Assembly: GCF_964204645.1 (NCBI RefSeq)
Contig: NC_134029.1
Coordinates: 20,664,450-20,728,449 of the forward strand
Origin: Tubulanus polymorphus
Lineage: Eukaryota; Nemertea; Palaeonemertea; Tubulaniformes; Tubulanidae
Direction of reading: 5' to 3'
Length of the DNA stretch: 64,000 nt
The notes under the pieces are model-generated. The model was not told where the DNA came from, did no database searches, and worked only from the letters and a program-made list of their open reading frames with translations. This document shows positions 55,729-64,000 of the stretch, piece after piece; positions within the stretch are counted from its first letter, which is position 1; every line of letters begins with the position of its first letter. Both the position numbers and the translations under genes were made by a program.

Positions 55729-55983
55729 AGCTATACAGTCAGTTTCCTGGAGTTAATGGATGTGAATTTGTGCACGGCCGAACAACTCCCGTTTTCAGCC
55801 CACGTTCTATCAGTATACGCGCAAAGATTAATACAACACATGGCGTCGTGTTAATTCAAGTGAAAAAATAGCTCGTTAAAATTTGCATTAAGACGTATCA
55901 CTGTTCGTCGATCGCGGTTTAAATATAGCAGTGTCAAATTCACACGGTTTCTGACACAAGACGACGCGTCTATCGTAAACAAA

Positions 55984-56988
55984 ATGAATGTAACATCCCA
56001 GCAGTTTCTGTACGCGTATTGGCCAGCCGTAATCGAAAATAGTTTCATCAACATTTCTGAGATGGGATTGTCACAATTCTGGATGCGTTTATTCGGTTTA
56101 CCGGTTCTAGTCATCGGCGGATTCGTGTTTAATTCATTCACGATGATTCTCATGCAGTCGAAAAACCTCCGACGAAACACGTTCTCCGTTTACCTGACTG
56201 CATTAGCCGTTACCGACTCGGTAGTGTTGTTTCCATATTTTCTATTTTGGCTGAATTTCGTTTCCCTTCAAACTGGCGGTTCTCTCGTGGTGAAGATAGA
56301 ATCGACACCCACTTGTTTGATATTCGAAATCATACCGACAACCGGTCAGACTTTATCCGCTTGGTTCATGACAACTATCGCATCAGAACGATTCATTTGC
56401 GTCTTTTTTCCTTTCATGGTTCGGCGTGTTTGTACTATCAAAAATTCTCGAATTACAGTAGCAGGAATGTCCTTAACTATTTTGGTTTTTATAAGCGTCG
56501 TTATATTCAAATTGTCACCAGCGTCGTATCTACCAGCCATAGGTTGCGCGTTCCCGGCCATCGACGTATACCTTCTTAAACTACTTTTCAGTTCTACATC
56601 TGTGTATGTACCTTCCTTCGGAATTATCGTCTGCAACAGCGCTATATCGGTTAGAATGATTTGTCAATTAGGCGGCGAAAGATTTGACGACGGCATATCC
56701 GACAAAAGACGGTCGCACAGTAACAAGGTGACTGTGATGATGTTTATTTTGACCACGTCATTCTTGGCTCTAACCTTACCGCATTGGTTGATACAGATTA
56801 TAGCGTATAAATTAACGAAGAACGCTGTGAACGTTTTAAGTGAGATTTTCACCTTTCTCTACACGAGCAATTATTCGATAAACTTTTTCTTGTATATCGC
56901 CTCAGGATCTGAGATACGTAAAGAAATTCTACGAATTTTTCAGACTTTCGAAATAAACTTAACGCGGCCTTTAAGACGCTCAGAATAA
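55984..56988 (+). CDS. Rhodopsin-class GPCR, subfamily A, copy A5 (opposite strand)
   Basis: Intronless, 334 aa, the only receptor of the cluster on the plus strand. It begins MNVTSQQF with an N-glycosylation site. TM1 GGFVFNSFTMILM, ICL1 KNLRRNTFSVYL, TM2 LAVTDSVVLFPYFLFW and the TM3-ICL2 block are almost identical to A1-A3. TM4, ECL2 and TM5 are clearly different (SPASYLPAIGCAFPAIDVYL), as is ICL3 (GGERFDDGISDKRRSHSNKV). TM6 SFLALTLPHWLIQI; TM7 SNYSINFFLYIASG. The tail is longer than in the siblings (QTFEINLTRPLRRSE). A TATA-like TTTAAATATA lies about 60 bp upstream. Ligand unknown. Confidence 0.92.
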   Translation: MNVTSQQFLYAYWPAVIENSFINISEMGLSQFWMRLFGLPVLVIGGFVFNSFTMILMQSKNLRRNTFSVYLTALAVTDSVVLFPYFLFWLNFVSLQTGGSLVVKIESTPTCLIFEIIPTTGQTLSAWFMTTIASERFICVFFPFMVRRVCTIKNSRITVAGMSLTILVFISVVIFKLSPASYLPAIGCAFPAIDVYLLKLLFSSTSVYVPSFGIIVCNSAISVRMICQLGGERFDDGISDKRRSHSNKVTVMMFILTTSFLALTLPHWLIQIIAYKLTKNAVNVLSEIFTFLYTSNYSINFFLYIASGSEIRKEILRIFQTFEINLTRPLRRSE

Positions 56989-59900
56989 AGAACGATTGTA
57001 ATGCCAAAAATGTGCAAATAACGGATTACTGTCACATCGCTTAAGCTATTTCTCATGGAACGGCTATAAACTTTCATCTATGTTTTATGTTATCGCAAGC
57101 TGGTCTGAACATTTTTACTGAAATCTTGTCATTAACACTTCATTATCTCAAGACGTATTTCGCTGAAATGTTACTTACTTAGTCAGAGAATCAAAGGTGA
57201 TTAGTTGTTTATAGAATACATGATACATTACACACATTCCCGCTTCCATCCGCGCACCCTAATAACAAGGTTAGTAGAATAATTAGAATTAATTAGGAAG
57301 ATCAAATGAAATTTGCATCGGAATTAACGAACGATCGAACGGGACACAGGCACGACGGCAATCACTAGAAGGCGGAAAATACCGAGTGTTTATCAAAAAT
57401 TGAAGAAAACGACTCGAAAGTTCGCTCCAGGCAACACTTCGACATACAACTGAGTGATCCCGAACTTATTATCTGCATTTGTAAGGTTTTTGTGTGATCA
57501 TTAGCGCATTATAACCGGTCACATCAGTCCTATAACAACGTAAGGAGATTAAGACATTTTTTCTACATATCACGCTCCGTCAAAAATGTGCGAAGAAGTA
57601 AAGTAATGATGGCTTGAAAAAGTGTCAACGGATCAATGAGTCGTGAAATTAATTTCCTGAACACTGGTGATCGTCGATGAGAAAGCTGACTTCGCACTGC
57701 TTTGTGAGATTCTCCCGGAAAAGATTGATTAGAAAATAATGCCCTCGTTAATAAAGTTCTAATTATTAGTTTGAGCGCGGATGAAAACTAGAGTCGTAGG
57801 CCCAGTTTATATGACAGAGTACTATATAGTTTGAGGTGATGTGGTTATTGCAAAAGGGTGAGAATATTAATAAAGACAAGAGAACATCCTTTGAATAACC
57901 TTCTATCTGGCGAATCTCTACTTCTTAAGGATACCTTCAAAGAAGGCCTCGTCAAGGAGATGCAAATATATCGGTTGGTCATCTCTAACTATAAAAGACG
58001 ATCTTTGTGGACATGGACTTCGCTGTTACCTGGCTATATGTTAAGCAACGCGGAGATGTTTCTGATGTATATATATATATATTTGTCTGTTGACATCAAT
58101 AGCTTTGTCAGAAAAAAAAACCATGGGTCTATGTTAACACGAAATCATACGTATACGACTCGCTTGCAATATCATCCACCATATTCAGCCGGGGCTCGGT
58201 ATTTATAGATAAAGCGGAAAGGAAATCCCGGGTAGAAATTTGATATTCAATATCCAAAAACATCATTGCTAGCGAATATAGAAAAAATACTCATAAATTG
58301 AGTGCATTAGTGTCTATATTGATTAACCTTTTCTCTACTCTTCATTGTAAGTTGATGAAGTGTGGATAGAGACCCATTAAGGCCGCATCGTGTAAACAAT
58401 TCTTACAAATTCATCTCATTATGTTACAAAATAAAAACTAAACTGAACTAAACAAATGAAATCTCGTGAAGCTAAATATACGCCTAGCTTATACGTATTA
58501 GCCATAAATTCTAAATCGTAATCAACAATGACAGTTTTAAAGGCCTTTACAATAACCCCAGGTCCATCGGTGCACCACATTTGAAATGAGGTATAACGGT
58601 TAAATGAGGTATATTTGAAATGAGGTACACCGTAGACTGTTAATCATCGTGTATTATTGATGGGTACCGGTTAAAGAAAAAGGAAAATGCATCAACCCCG
58701 TTTCTGAGAATAGGGATTGTCCCTATAATTTATCGTATTTGAAGATTTTGTTTTGATTTGGAGTCCCTTGTAAACCTACCACACCTGGCGGGAACAAAAT
58801 AGGGGGCTTGATTTTGAAATTGGAAGAAGATTTGTGTGATCGTCGGTCAGATTTACAGAATTTTCTGTTTTATTGAATATTTCGGTTCCGGTTCATGTTA
58901 ACAATCTTGAACCGGCAAGCGACTGATTAGGTATCGACCAAGCGCAATTAAGGGCCTTCATATCAACGAATCTGATATGAGGCATAGCTCGTGTTGCAAT
59001 TGGCACTTTAATGTATCCTCTTTTCTGATAGGAATGACTTCAGGAGTTGTTCCATACAAAACTCTACTAAATCTCTCCGGTGCACTTATATAGAAATTCT
59101 GCAATCCAACCCGAGTCCCAGGTGTCTCGCATACGCATGAAGATGTGTTAGGGGCAATATTCCAGCTATGTTCGCTCAGAGCAATCGCATCCTCGCTAGC
59201 TTTGATGGGAAGAAATAAAACAGTCAACTGTAACGGTCATGATTCATTTCCCGTCCTGTTCATATAGCAACATTTCCGAAAGTTCGATGTACAGGAAAGG
59301 ATACACCTTTGTTGAATGTCTTTATTTCATGTTACGTCGCAGTAAATACTTCGACATAGAGCACAAAATGATAAATCAATTATAGATGTAATATGCGTTT
59401 GTCCTTAAACTTTTAAGTAGAAAAAAAAAACTTCCAAGAAGGGATGAATTTCGGTACACGCCAGCAGAAAGGATCTGTACCATATTTAACCATATCAATA
59501 TCAATAAAAAGAAAAACGCAAATAGAAGAGATGAAATTTTTACATCCATTCTTTTGGATAAGCTTACAGAATTGCTTCGAGCGAGGGAAAGTTCTCACAA
59601 TCTAAATGGACTAAGCTGTGACCCATGGCAAATTTCTACCAACGATAAGGTTACTAGATACTGTGTGAAATCCGAGTGCTTCAGTTGCGTGATGGGATTA
59701 TTTACTTTCCAAGCTGTGAGGGGATAAAGATGATCGACAAAACCTTCCACTTCGAAGGTGAAAAACGCAACAGAACTCCCACTTTATCCTATTTCCCGAG
59801 GATCCACTTTGTGAGAGATCCATTATTCTTCATTCTTAAATAGCAATGAAGTTAGTCTTTTTATAATAGAAGCAAAAACAGAATAGAAAGTACGAAGTTT

Positions 59901-60289
59901 AGATCAAAAAAACCTACGATGGAGCTGCATCAATACACGGCTATATGAAGCTTTCAAATGAAGATATTTCTTTTTGTTTATCAACTTTTAATCATTCATG
60001 ATATTTTCTGATATCAGATTACTGTCTTATTTCGCATGGAAACGATTTACTGCTCAGATACGCATATTATATTGTCATCATGTGAAAAACTATAACGCCT
60101 GGAATCTGGTTTAAAACTGGTGAGAGGACAGACTTTGCAAAGAAAGAGACAAATGGAAAAGAGACGAGAACTTTCTCCTTCTACGACGTACAAAAAACTT
60201 TATCCTATAGTTACTATATTTAAAGACGGATAGGGGCTTAGATATTTCAATTATTATTCAGAGGTCTCCTTTACAAGATGAAATAATGT
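56989..60289. other. Intergenic region between receptors A5 and A6
   Basis: No exon or RNA gene recognised. The open frame 57858-58208 includes a TA microsatellite (58068-58081) and has no recognisable domain. The repeat at 58763-58930 is the only structured element I can support; a direct repeat TTTGAAATGAGGTA occurs at about 58582 and 58615. Confidence 0.45.
58763..58930 (+). repeat. Dispersed repeat, partner of 44872-45080
   Basis: Contains CCACACCTGGCGGGAACAAA, GATCGTCGGTCAGATTTAC and TTGAACCGGCAAGCGACT in the same order as the 44.9 kb copy. Class unknown. Confidence 0.55.
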
Positions 60290-61249
60290 CTATTTCGTGC
60301 ACCGAAAGAGTGTAGGAATTTCTTTACGGATCTCAGTTCCTGACGCAATATACAGGAAGAAATTGATCGAATAATTACTGATATACATTACAGTGAAAAT
60401 CTCATCTAAAATCATCAAGGTGCGGTTTCCTGAACCGGCTCCTAGAATCTGTAGTAACCAATGTGGGAACGTTAGTGCTATGAAAGACGTGGTCAAAATA
60501 AACATTAATACAGTAACTCTGTAACTGTACGACCGTCTTTTCTCGGATGTCTTGTCAAATTCACGGAGTTGGCAAATTTTAATCGATATAGCGCTGTTGC
60601 ATACGACGATTGCGATAAAAGGAACGTACACGGAAAGGGAACTGTAAAATATTTTTAGAACATTGGTATCGATGGCTGGAACTACGCAACCCTTCGCTTG
60701 CTGGTAGAAAACCGGTGTGAACGACTGTAATAGAGTTATCAAAACGACCATGAATATGGATATTCCCGTAACTGCAATTCGAGAATATCTGACGGTACAA
60801 ACACGCCGAACCATGAAAGGAAAATAAACGCAAATGAATCGTTCTCCCGCTACAACCGTCATAAACCAAGCAGATAACTTCTGACCGGTTGTTGGTAAGA
60901 TAGCTGCCATCAAACAGGAGGGTGTTGATTCTATTCTTATTATGAGAAAATCCCCGGTTTGTAGGGAAATGAAATTTACCCAAAACAGAAAGTGCGGTAA
61001 CAACACTGCTGAGTCGGTAACAGCTATCGCAGTCAGGTAAACGGAGAACGTGTTTCGTCGGAGGTTTTTCGACTGCATGAGAATCATCGTGAATGAATTA
61101 AACACGAATCCGCCGATGACTAGAACCGGTAAACCGACTAAATGCATCCAGTATTGTGACATTCTCATTTCAGAAATGTTGATGTAGCGGTTCTCGATAA
61201 CGGCTGCCCAGTACGAATAGCGAAACTGCTGTGATGTAGCGTTAACCAT
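60290..61249 (-). CDS. Rhodopsin-class GPCR, subfamily A, copy A6
   Basis: Intronless, 319 aa, starts MVNATSQQF with an N-glycosylation site, resembling A5 at the N-terminus. TM1 GGFVFNSFTMILM; TM2 IAVTDSAVLLPHFLFW; TM3 end VAGERFICVYFPF; ECL2 cysteine in AKGCVVPAIDTNVL; ICL3 FDKTSEKRRSYSYRVTVLM; TM6 SFIALTFPHWLLQIL; TM7 SNYSINFFLYIASGTEIRKE. It is the most diverged A copy and lies 7.5 kb beyond B, outside the tight tandem block. Frame intact. Ligand unknown. Confidence 0.92.
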   Translation of the reverse strand: MVNATSQQFRYSYWAAVIENRYINISEMRMSQYWMHLVGLPVLVIGGFVFNSFTMILMQSKNLRRNTFSVYLTAIAVTDSAVLLPHFLFWVNFISLQTGDFLIIRIESTPSCLMAAILPTTGQKLSAWFMTVVAGERFICVYFPFMVRRVCTVRYSRIAVTGISIFMVVLITLLQSFTPVFYQQAKGCVVPAIDTNVLKIFYSSLSVYVPFIAIVVCNSAISIKICQLREFDKTSEKRRSYSYRVTVLMFILTTSFIALTFPHWLLQILGAGSGNRTLMILDEIFTVMYISNYSINFFLYIASGTEIRKEIPTLFRCTK

Positions 61250-61744
61250 GACGATTCAGGCGATAAACTAACAACGCAGACAACTCGCCTTAAAAGTTCC
61301 AGAATTCAGAATATATGCATGAGTCAATCAATAAGCTTTTAGGAGATTATTTCTCTAAAACTTAATGCGTTTCAGACGACAATTGTAATATAGATTTTCA
61401 TCAATGCGATAAGCGACATTTTAACTAGAACACTAGAAACTGTTTGAATGTACTTTGATTAGACTCACAACGAAGTAAAAAAAGATCGAGAAATCATGCA
61501 ATCTTTGCAAGCATTTTTTGCATTGCATTTTCTACAATAAATATCGACAAAACATGCAAATATCAGATGAAAAAATACGACAGATTTTGAATGAAACCGG
61601 GCGTTGGATTCGGCGTTCCAAAAATCTTCATTCCGAAACAATCTCTACTGAACTTAGGGTCTTTTTAAGAAGAGTAACAATGAATACGTTTCGGCGCTTT
61701 TCCGGGACTATCAAAAATTCCTTTATCAGTTAATCTTGTAAAAA

Positions 61745-61910
61745 AATGTAAAACTCGTGGTCTGGTCCGAATTTTTCGTACTGATCCTGCCATCCCCTTC
61801 CCCGGAAGGGATTCGAACCCAGATTTGAAATGAAATGATATTTCGATCTCTTGCTGGAGAGAACATCGCCAAGACACTTATCCTCTTGGCACGACCACAT
61901 CCCCCTGAGA
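61745..61910 (-). repeat. tRNA-derived SINE (Leu/Ser-like head)
   Basis: On the minus strand it begins GGGGATGTGGTCGTGCCAAG, with an A-box-like segment, and continues GGATAAGTGTCTTGGC. A long variable region follows, then a perfect B box with T-arm (GGGTTCGAATCCCTTCC), a CCGGGG end and a tail with an A/T-rich run. The long variable region points to a Leu/Ser-type tRNA ancestor; the stems are too poor for a working tRNA. Confidence 0.65.
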
Positions 61911-63029
61911 ATTTATAGTTATTGTTTCATCACTATTGTACGTTTTTTGCCTCTTGTATGCGACTAATCTAAACTAATTCCCTGGCTGTCTCTCTTCATC
62001 CGTGAACAATTGGGTACATGTGGAGTAAATTTACTCCTGAGTACCTAGTACTGTCGCTCGGGTTTTACTTCCCCCCAGGGAGAGGTGAAGGTTTGTCTGT
62101 GGATAATAAATACCAATGTCACTTCTCCCGAAAGAGAGATGAAAGATGCCCAATAAGGGATAAGCTAATGATGCCAATGTCACTTATCCAAGGGTGACGT
62201 GATTAGGCCTAAAGACTCCGACATAGAAATATCCGTTGTGAAGGCTAAAGCGTCATCATTTACCAGGGTCCAGTTGCCGCACGAACACGAGCTTCGGTGG
62301 CAACCAAACCCAGAAAAGCGGGGATGGCCGAGGGTAAAAGCATGAGCGCTACCGATCATAAGCCGTTGCGTATATTGCTAATACTTAGATACCTTCATAA
62401 TCATTTTTACCATCATTATCATGAGGGTTTACCGCTATCTTATAGAAGACAATAGATTATTCAGACAGCTAGACATTAGACAGCTACTTACAGATTCCTG
62501 TTGTTTTCCCCTCTTTACCCGCTTTCGTTTTTTTCAAAGTGTAATAAATGTTTAGACTTATCGTAAATTACTATTCAGAATATTCACCAATATTCAGGCA
62601 TTAATTACCTGCGACTAAACATTCATGAATCGTCGCCTTAAAGTCAGTGCCTGGTATTAAAAATCGTCAGGTTTGCGACGCTAGATGAACCGCCATGTTG
62701 ACGACATGTTTATCGAATTTCTTTTTTCTCATTTTGTAGCGTGAGTGACTCGTTATCAATCCGCGGTTGATGGTTTCAATTAATTATCATTTTATAAGGA
62801 AAATGTTTTTATATCTGTCATAACTCATTAACCGAAATGATACTGCGTGCGAGTTGAGTGAAATGTAGATCTTTGAAAGACTTTTCAAACGATGTATTAT
62901 ATGGTGACAATTTCTTTCTAGCAAACAGTGTAAGGGGTCGTTTTTCACGATAGCGTGTCCTATACATACGTTCAGACAGAGAGGACGTGGCCTCCCTGGT
63001 ACAGGTTAACAGTTCGCGTGTCGGTATTG

Positions 63030-63500
63030 TTAAGCCTAGCGCACATCGACAAAGCGACTGGAGACAACTAGTTGCTAGTGAGCGAGTACCCCGCGCACAT
63101 CGAAAATTTAGTAAAAACCAGCAACTACGTGGCTCATGCCGGTCGCTAGGTCTATAGCGCACACATCGACAGCAACTGAGATGTGGTCTAGCAAATATTC
63201 TTGAGGGCATCACAAGTCACGTGACAAATAGCTTTGTTTTAGTCAGTTACAACCATGTGTTGTTGATTATGGAGCGCTCACATCGACGGATATGAGAGCA
63301 ACTGAGTACAACTAGTTGCTCAAAAGTAGGACATGAGCAACTGGGTGGAACTGGAGATCGATGGACGCTAACCAGTCGTAAGCTCGCTCACATCGACAAA
63401 TTCGAGCAACTGATTGTATCCAGCCAGTTGCTCTCATGCGCCGAAAACTGCCTGGCAACTAGTTGTCTCCAATCGCAGTGTCGATGTGCGCTAGGCTTTA
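63030..63500. mobile_element. Harbinger-like MITE with TTA target duplication
   Basis: A 465-bp non-coding element (63033-63497). The left end AGCCTAGCGCACATCGAC and the right end, read inward, are identical over 18 bp, and similarity continues to about 44 bp (GGAGACAACTAGTTGC shared). TTA flanks both sides (63030-63032, 63498-63500), the 3-bp TWA duplication typical of PIF/Harbinger. The interior repeats short modules (CACATCGAC, GAGCAACTG, CAACTAGTTGCT) in both orientations, so most of the element can fold back. Confidence 0.82.
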
Positions 63501-64000
63501 GTGTCCATGGAGCGAACTGAGTAGGCAATTACCGGCGCGAATCAGGGCGCAGGGCAATAACATCAGCTGTAAAGGACAATTTCCTACTAAATTTTTGCTT
63601 GCAAACAGGCATTTTATGGGGCATTCAGTGGTCTAAATTGACATTTTCAATAATGATTATTAGAAATGATCGATATTCTACTCGAAAAAGGCATTTTTCT
63701 TCTTCGACCGAAACAGTTTTTTGAACGTAGAAAAAAATGTTCAGAAATGCAACCCGACCTACTTACGTACACTAAGCTTCTTCATGAAAGTAGACGTCGC
63801 CAGAATGCGATTATCAATCATTTTGGGGTATGTCAAACTTCATAGAAAAATGCGCTTGAAAAATTGAAAGAACATCGGATTTACTGTTTGTATTCACCCA
63901 ACTAACTGTGGTGTAGCATGAACTATAACAGCCCCGACTCCGGCATTTTGAAAATCACCAGATTTCAGAAGACAAAAAAATCAATAAGCTTTTAGCGAAT

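Larger units (their letters stand above)
52713..55983. other. Intergenic region between receptors B and A5
   Basis: No exon recognised. It includes a perfect hairpin at 54293-54323, an AT microsatellite at about 54388-54455, a two-copy ~77-bp tandem repeat at 55600-55728, and the A5 promoter with TTTAAATATA at about 55917-55926, a possible TATA element about 60 bp before the start codon. Confidence 0.5.
61250..64000. other. Region right of the receptor cluster
   Basis: No gene recognised. It contains a SINE-like element (61745-61910), sequence of mixed composition at 62030-62350 that looks like an old repeat, and a Harbinger-like MITE (63033-63497). The minus-strand open frame 62818-63213 runs into that MITE and is not a gene. 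Confidence 0.5.

Noticed and set aside
57858-58208. 116-aa open frame between A5 and A6
   Set aside because: Contains a translated TA microsatellite and no domain.
61745-61910. Possible functional tRNA-Leu/Ser
   Set aside because: Perfect B box, but the segment between the A and B boxes is far too long and the stems fail.
62818-63213. 131-aa minus-strand frame
   Set aside because: Runs into the Harbinger-like MITE; composition follows its repeated modules.
1-64000. CRISPR array, prokaryotic operon, phage or viral genes
   Set aside because: None seen; spliced metazoan genes throughout, and the repeats present are transposon-like or tandem, not spacer arrays.

Overview
This is animal nuclear DNA. 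Every long gene is split by short GT-AG introns, and the proteins are metazoan families: an AGGF1-like G-patch/FHA protein, a MATE (SLC47-type) transporter, XPA, ATG13, a UBAP2/UBAP2L (Lingerer-type) protein and rhodopsin-class receptors. The AT-rich intergenic DNA, abundant small non-autonomous DNA transposons, tRNA-headed SINE-like sequences and a lineage-specific array of intronless receptors suggest a lophotrochozoan-type marine invertebrate (mollusc, annelid, brachiopod or similar). The phylum is an inference; nothing here fixes the species.

Layout. 1-6862 (+): AGGF1 orthologue, 5' end outside the window. 8125-12731 (+): 18-exon MATE transporter. 13898-16089 (+): complete 5-exon XPA. 16795-20201 (-): 13-exon protein with two consecutive GST-fold units. 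It lies head-to-head with ATG13 (20984-23798, +, 5 exons) across a ~780 bp shared promoter region. 23799-27741: gene-poor, ending in the probable 3' UTR of the next gene. 27742-40204 (-): 22-exon UBAP2L-type gene, with its promoter near 41.4 kb. 41.5-46.3 kb: no recognisable gene. 46297-61249: five intact single-exon receptors of one subfamily (here 'A'), one intact receptor of a second subfamily ('B') and two broken B remnants. 61250-64000: a SINE-like element and a Harbinger-like MITE.

For each multi-exon gene I placed splice sites by hand from GT/AG signals, protein similarity and phase. The summed exon lengths are divisible by three in all six models: AGGF1 2286 nt (partial), MATE 1830, XPA 816, GST-like 1950, ATG13 1359, UBAP2L 3777. 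Boundaries are still predictions without transcripts.

The first five genes are housekeeping genes (RNA/vascular factor, organic cation export, nucleotide excision repair, redox/GST-like, autophagy initiation) and share no obvious pathway. The most distinctive part is the receptor array. It appears to have grown by tandem duplication of an A-B receptor pair, followed by loss of B from two of three copies. The transmembrane core of A is strongly conserved while the second extracellular loop and neighbouring helices differ, as expected of a diversifying chemosensory or peptide-sensing family. The other notable items are the double-GST gene paired with ATG13, a cysteine-rich segment inside ATG13, and several transposon families with visible ends and target-site duplications.
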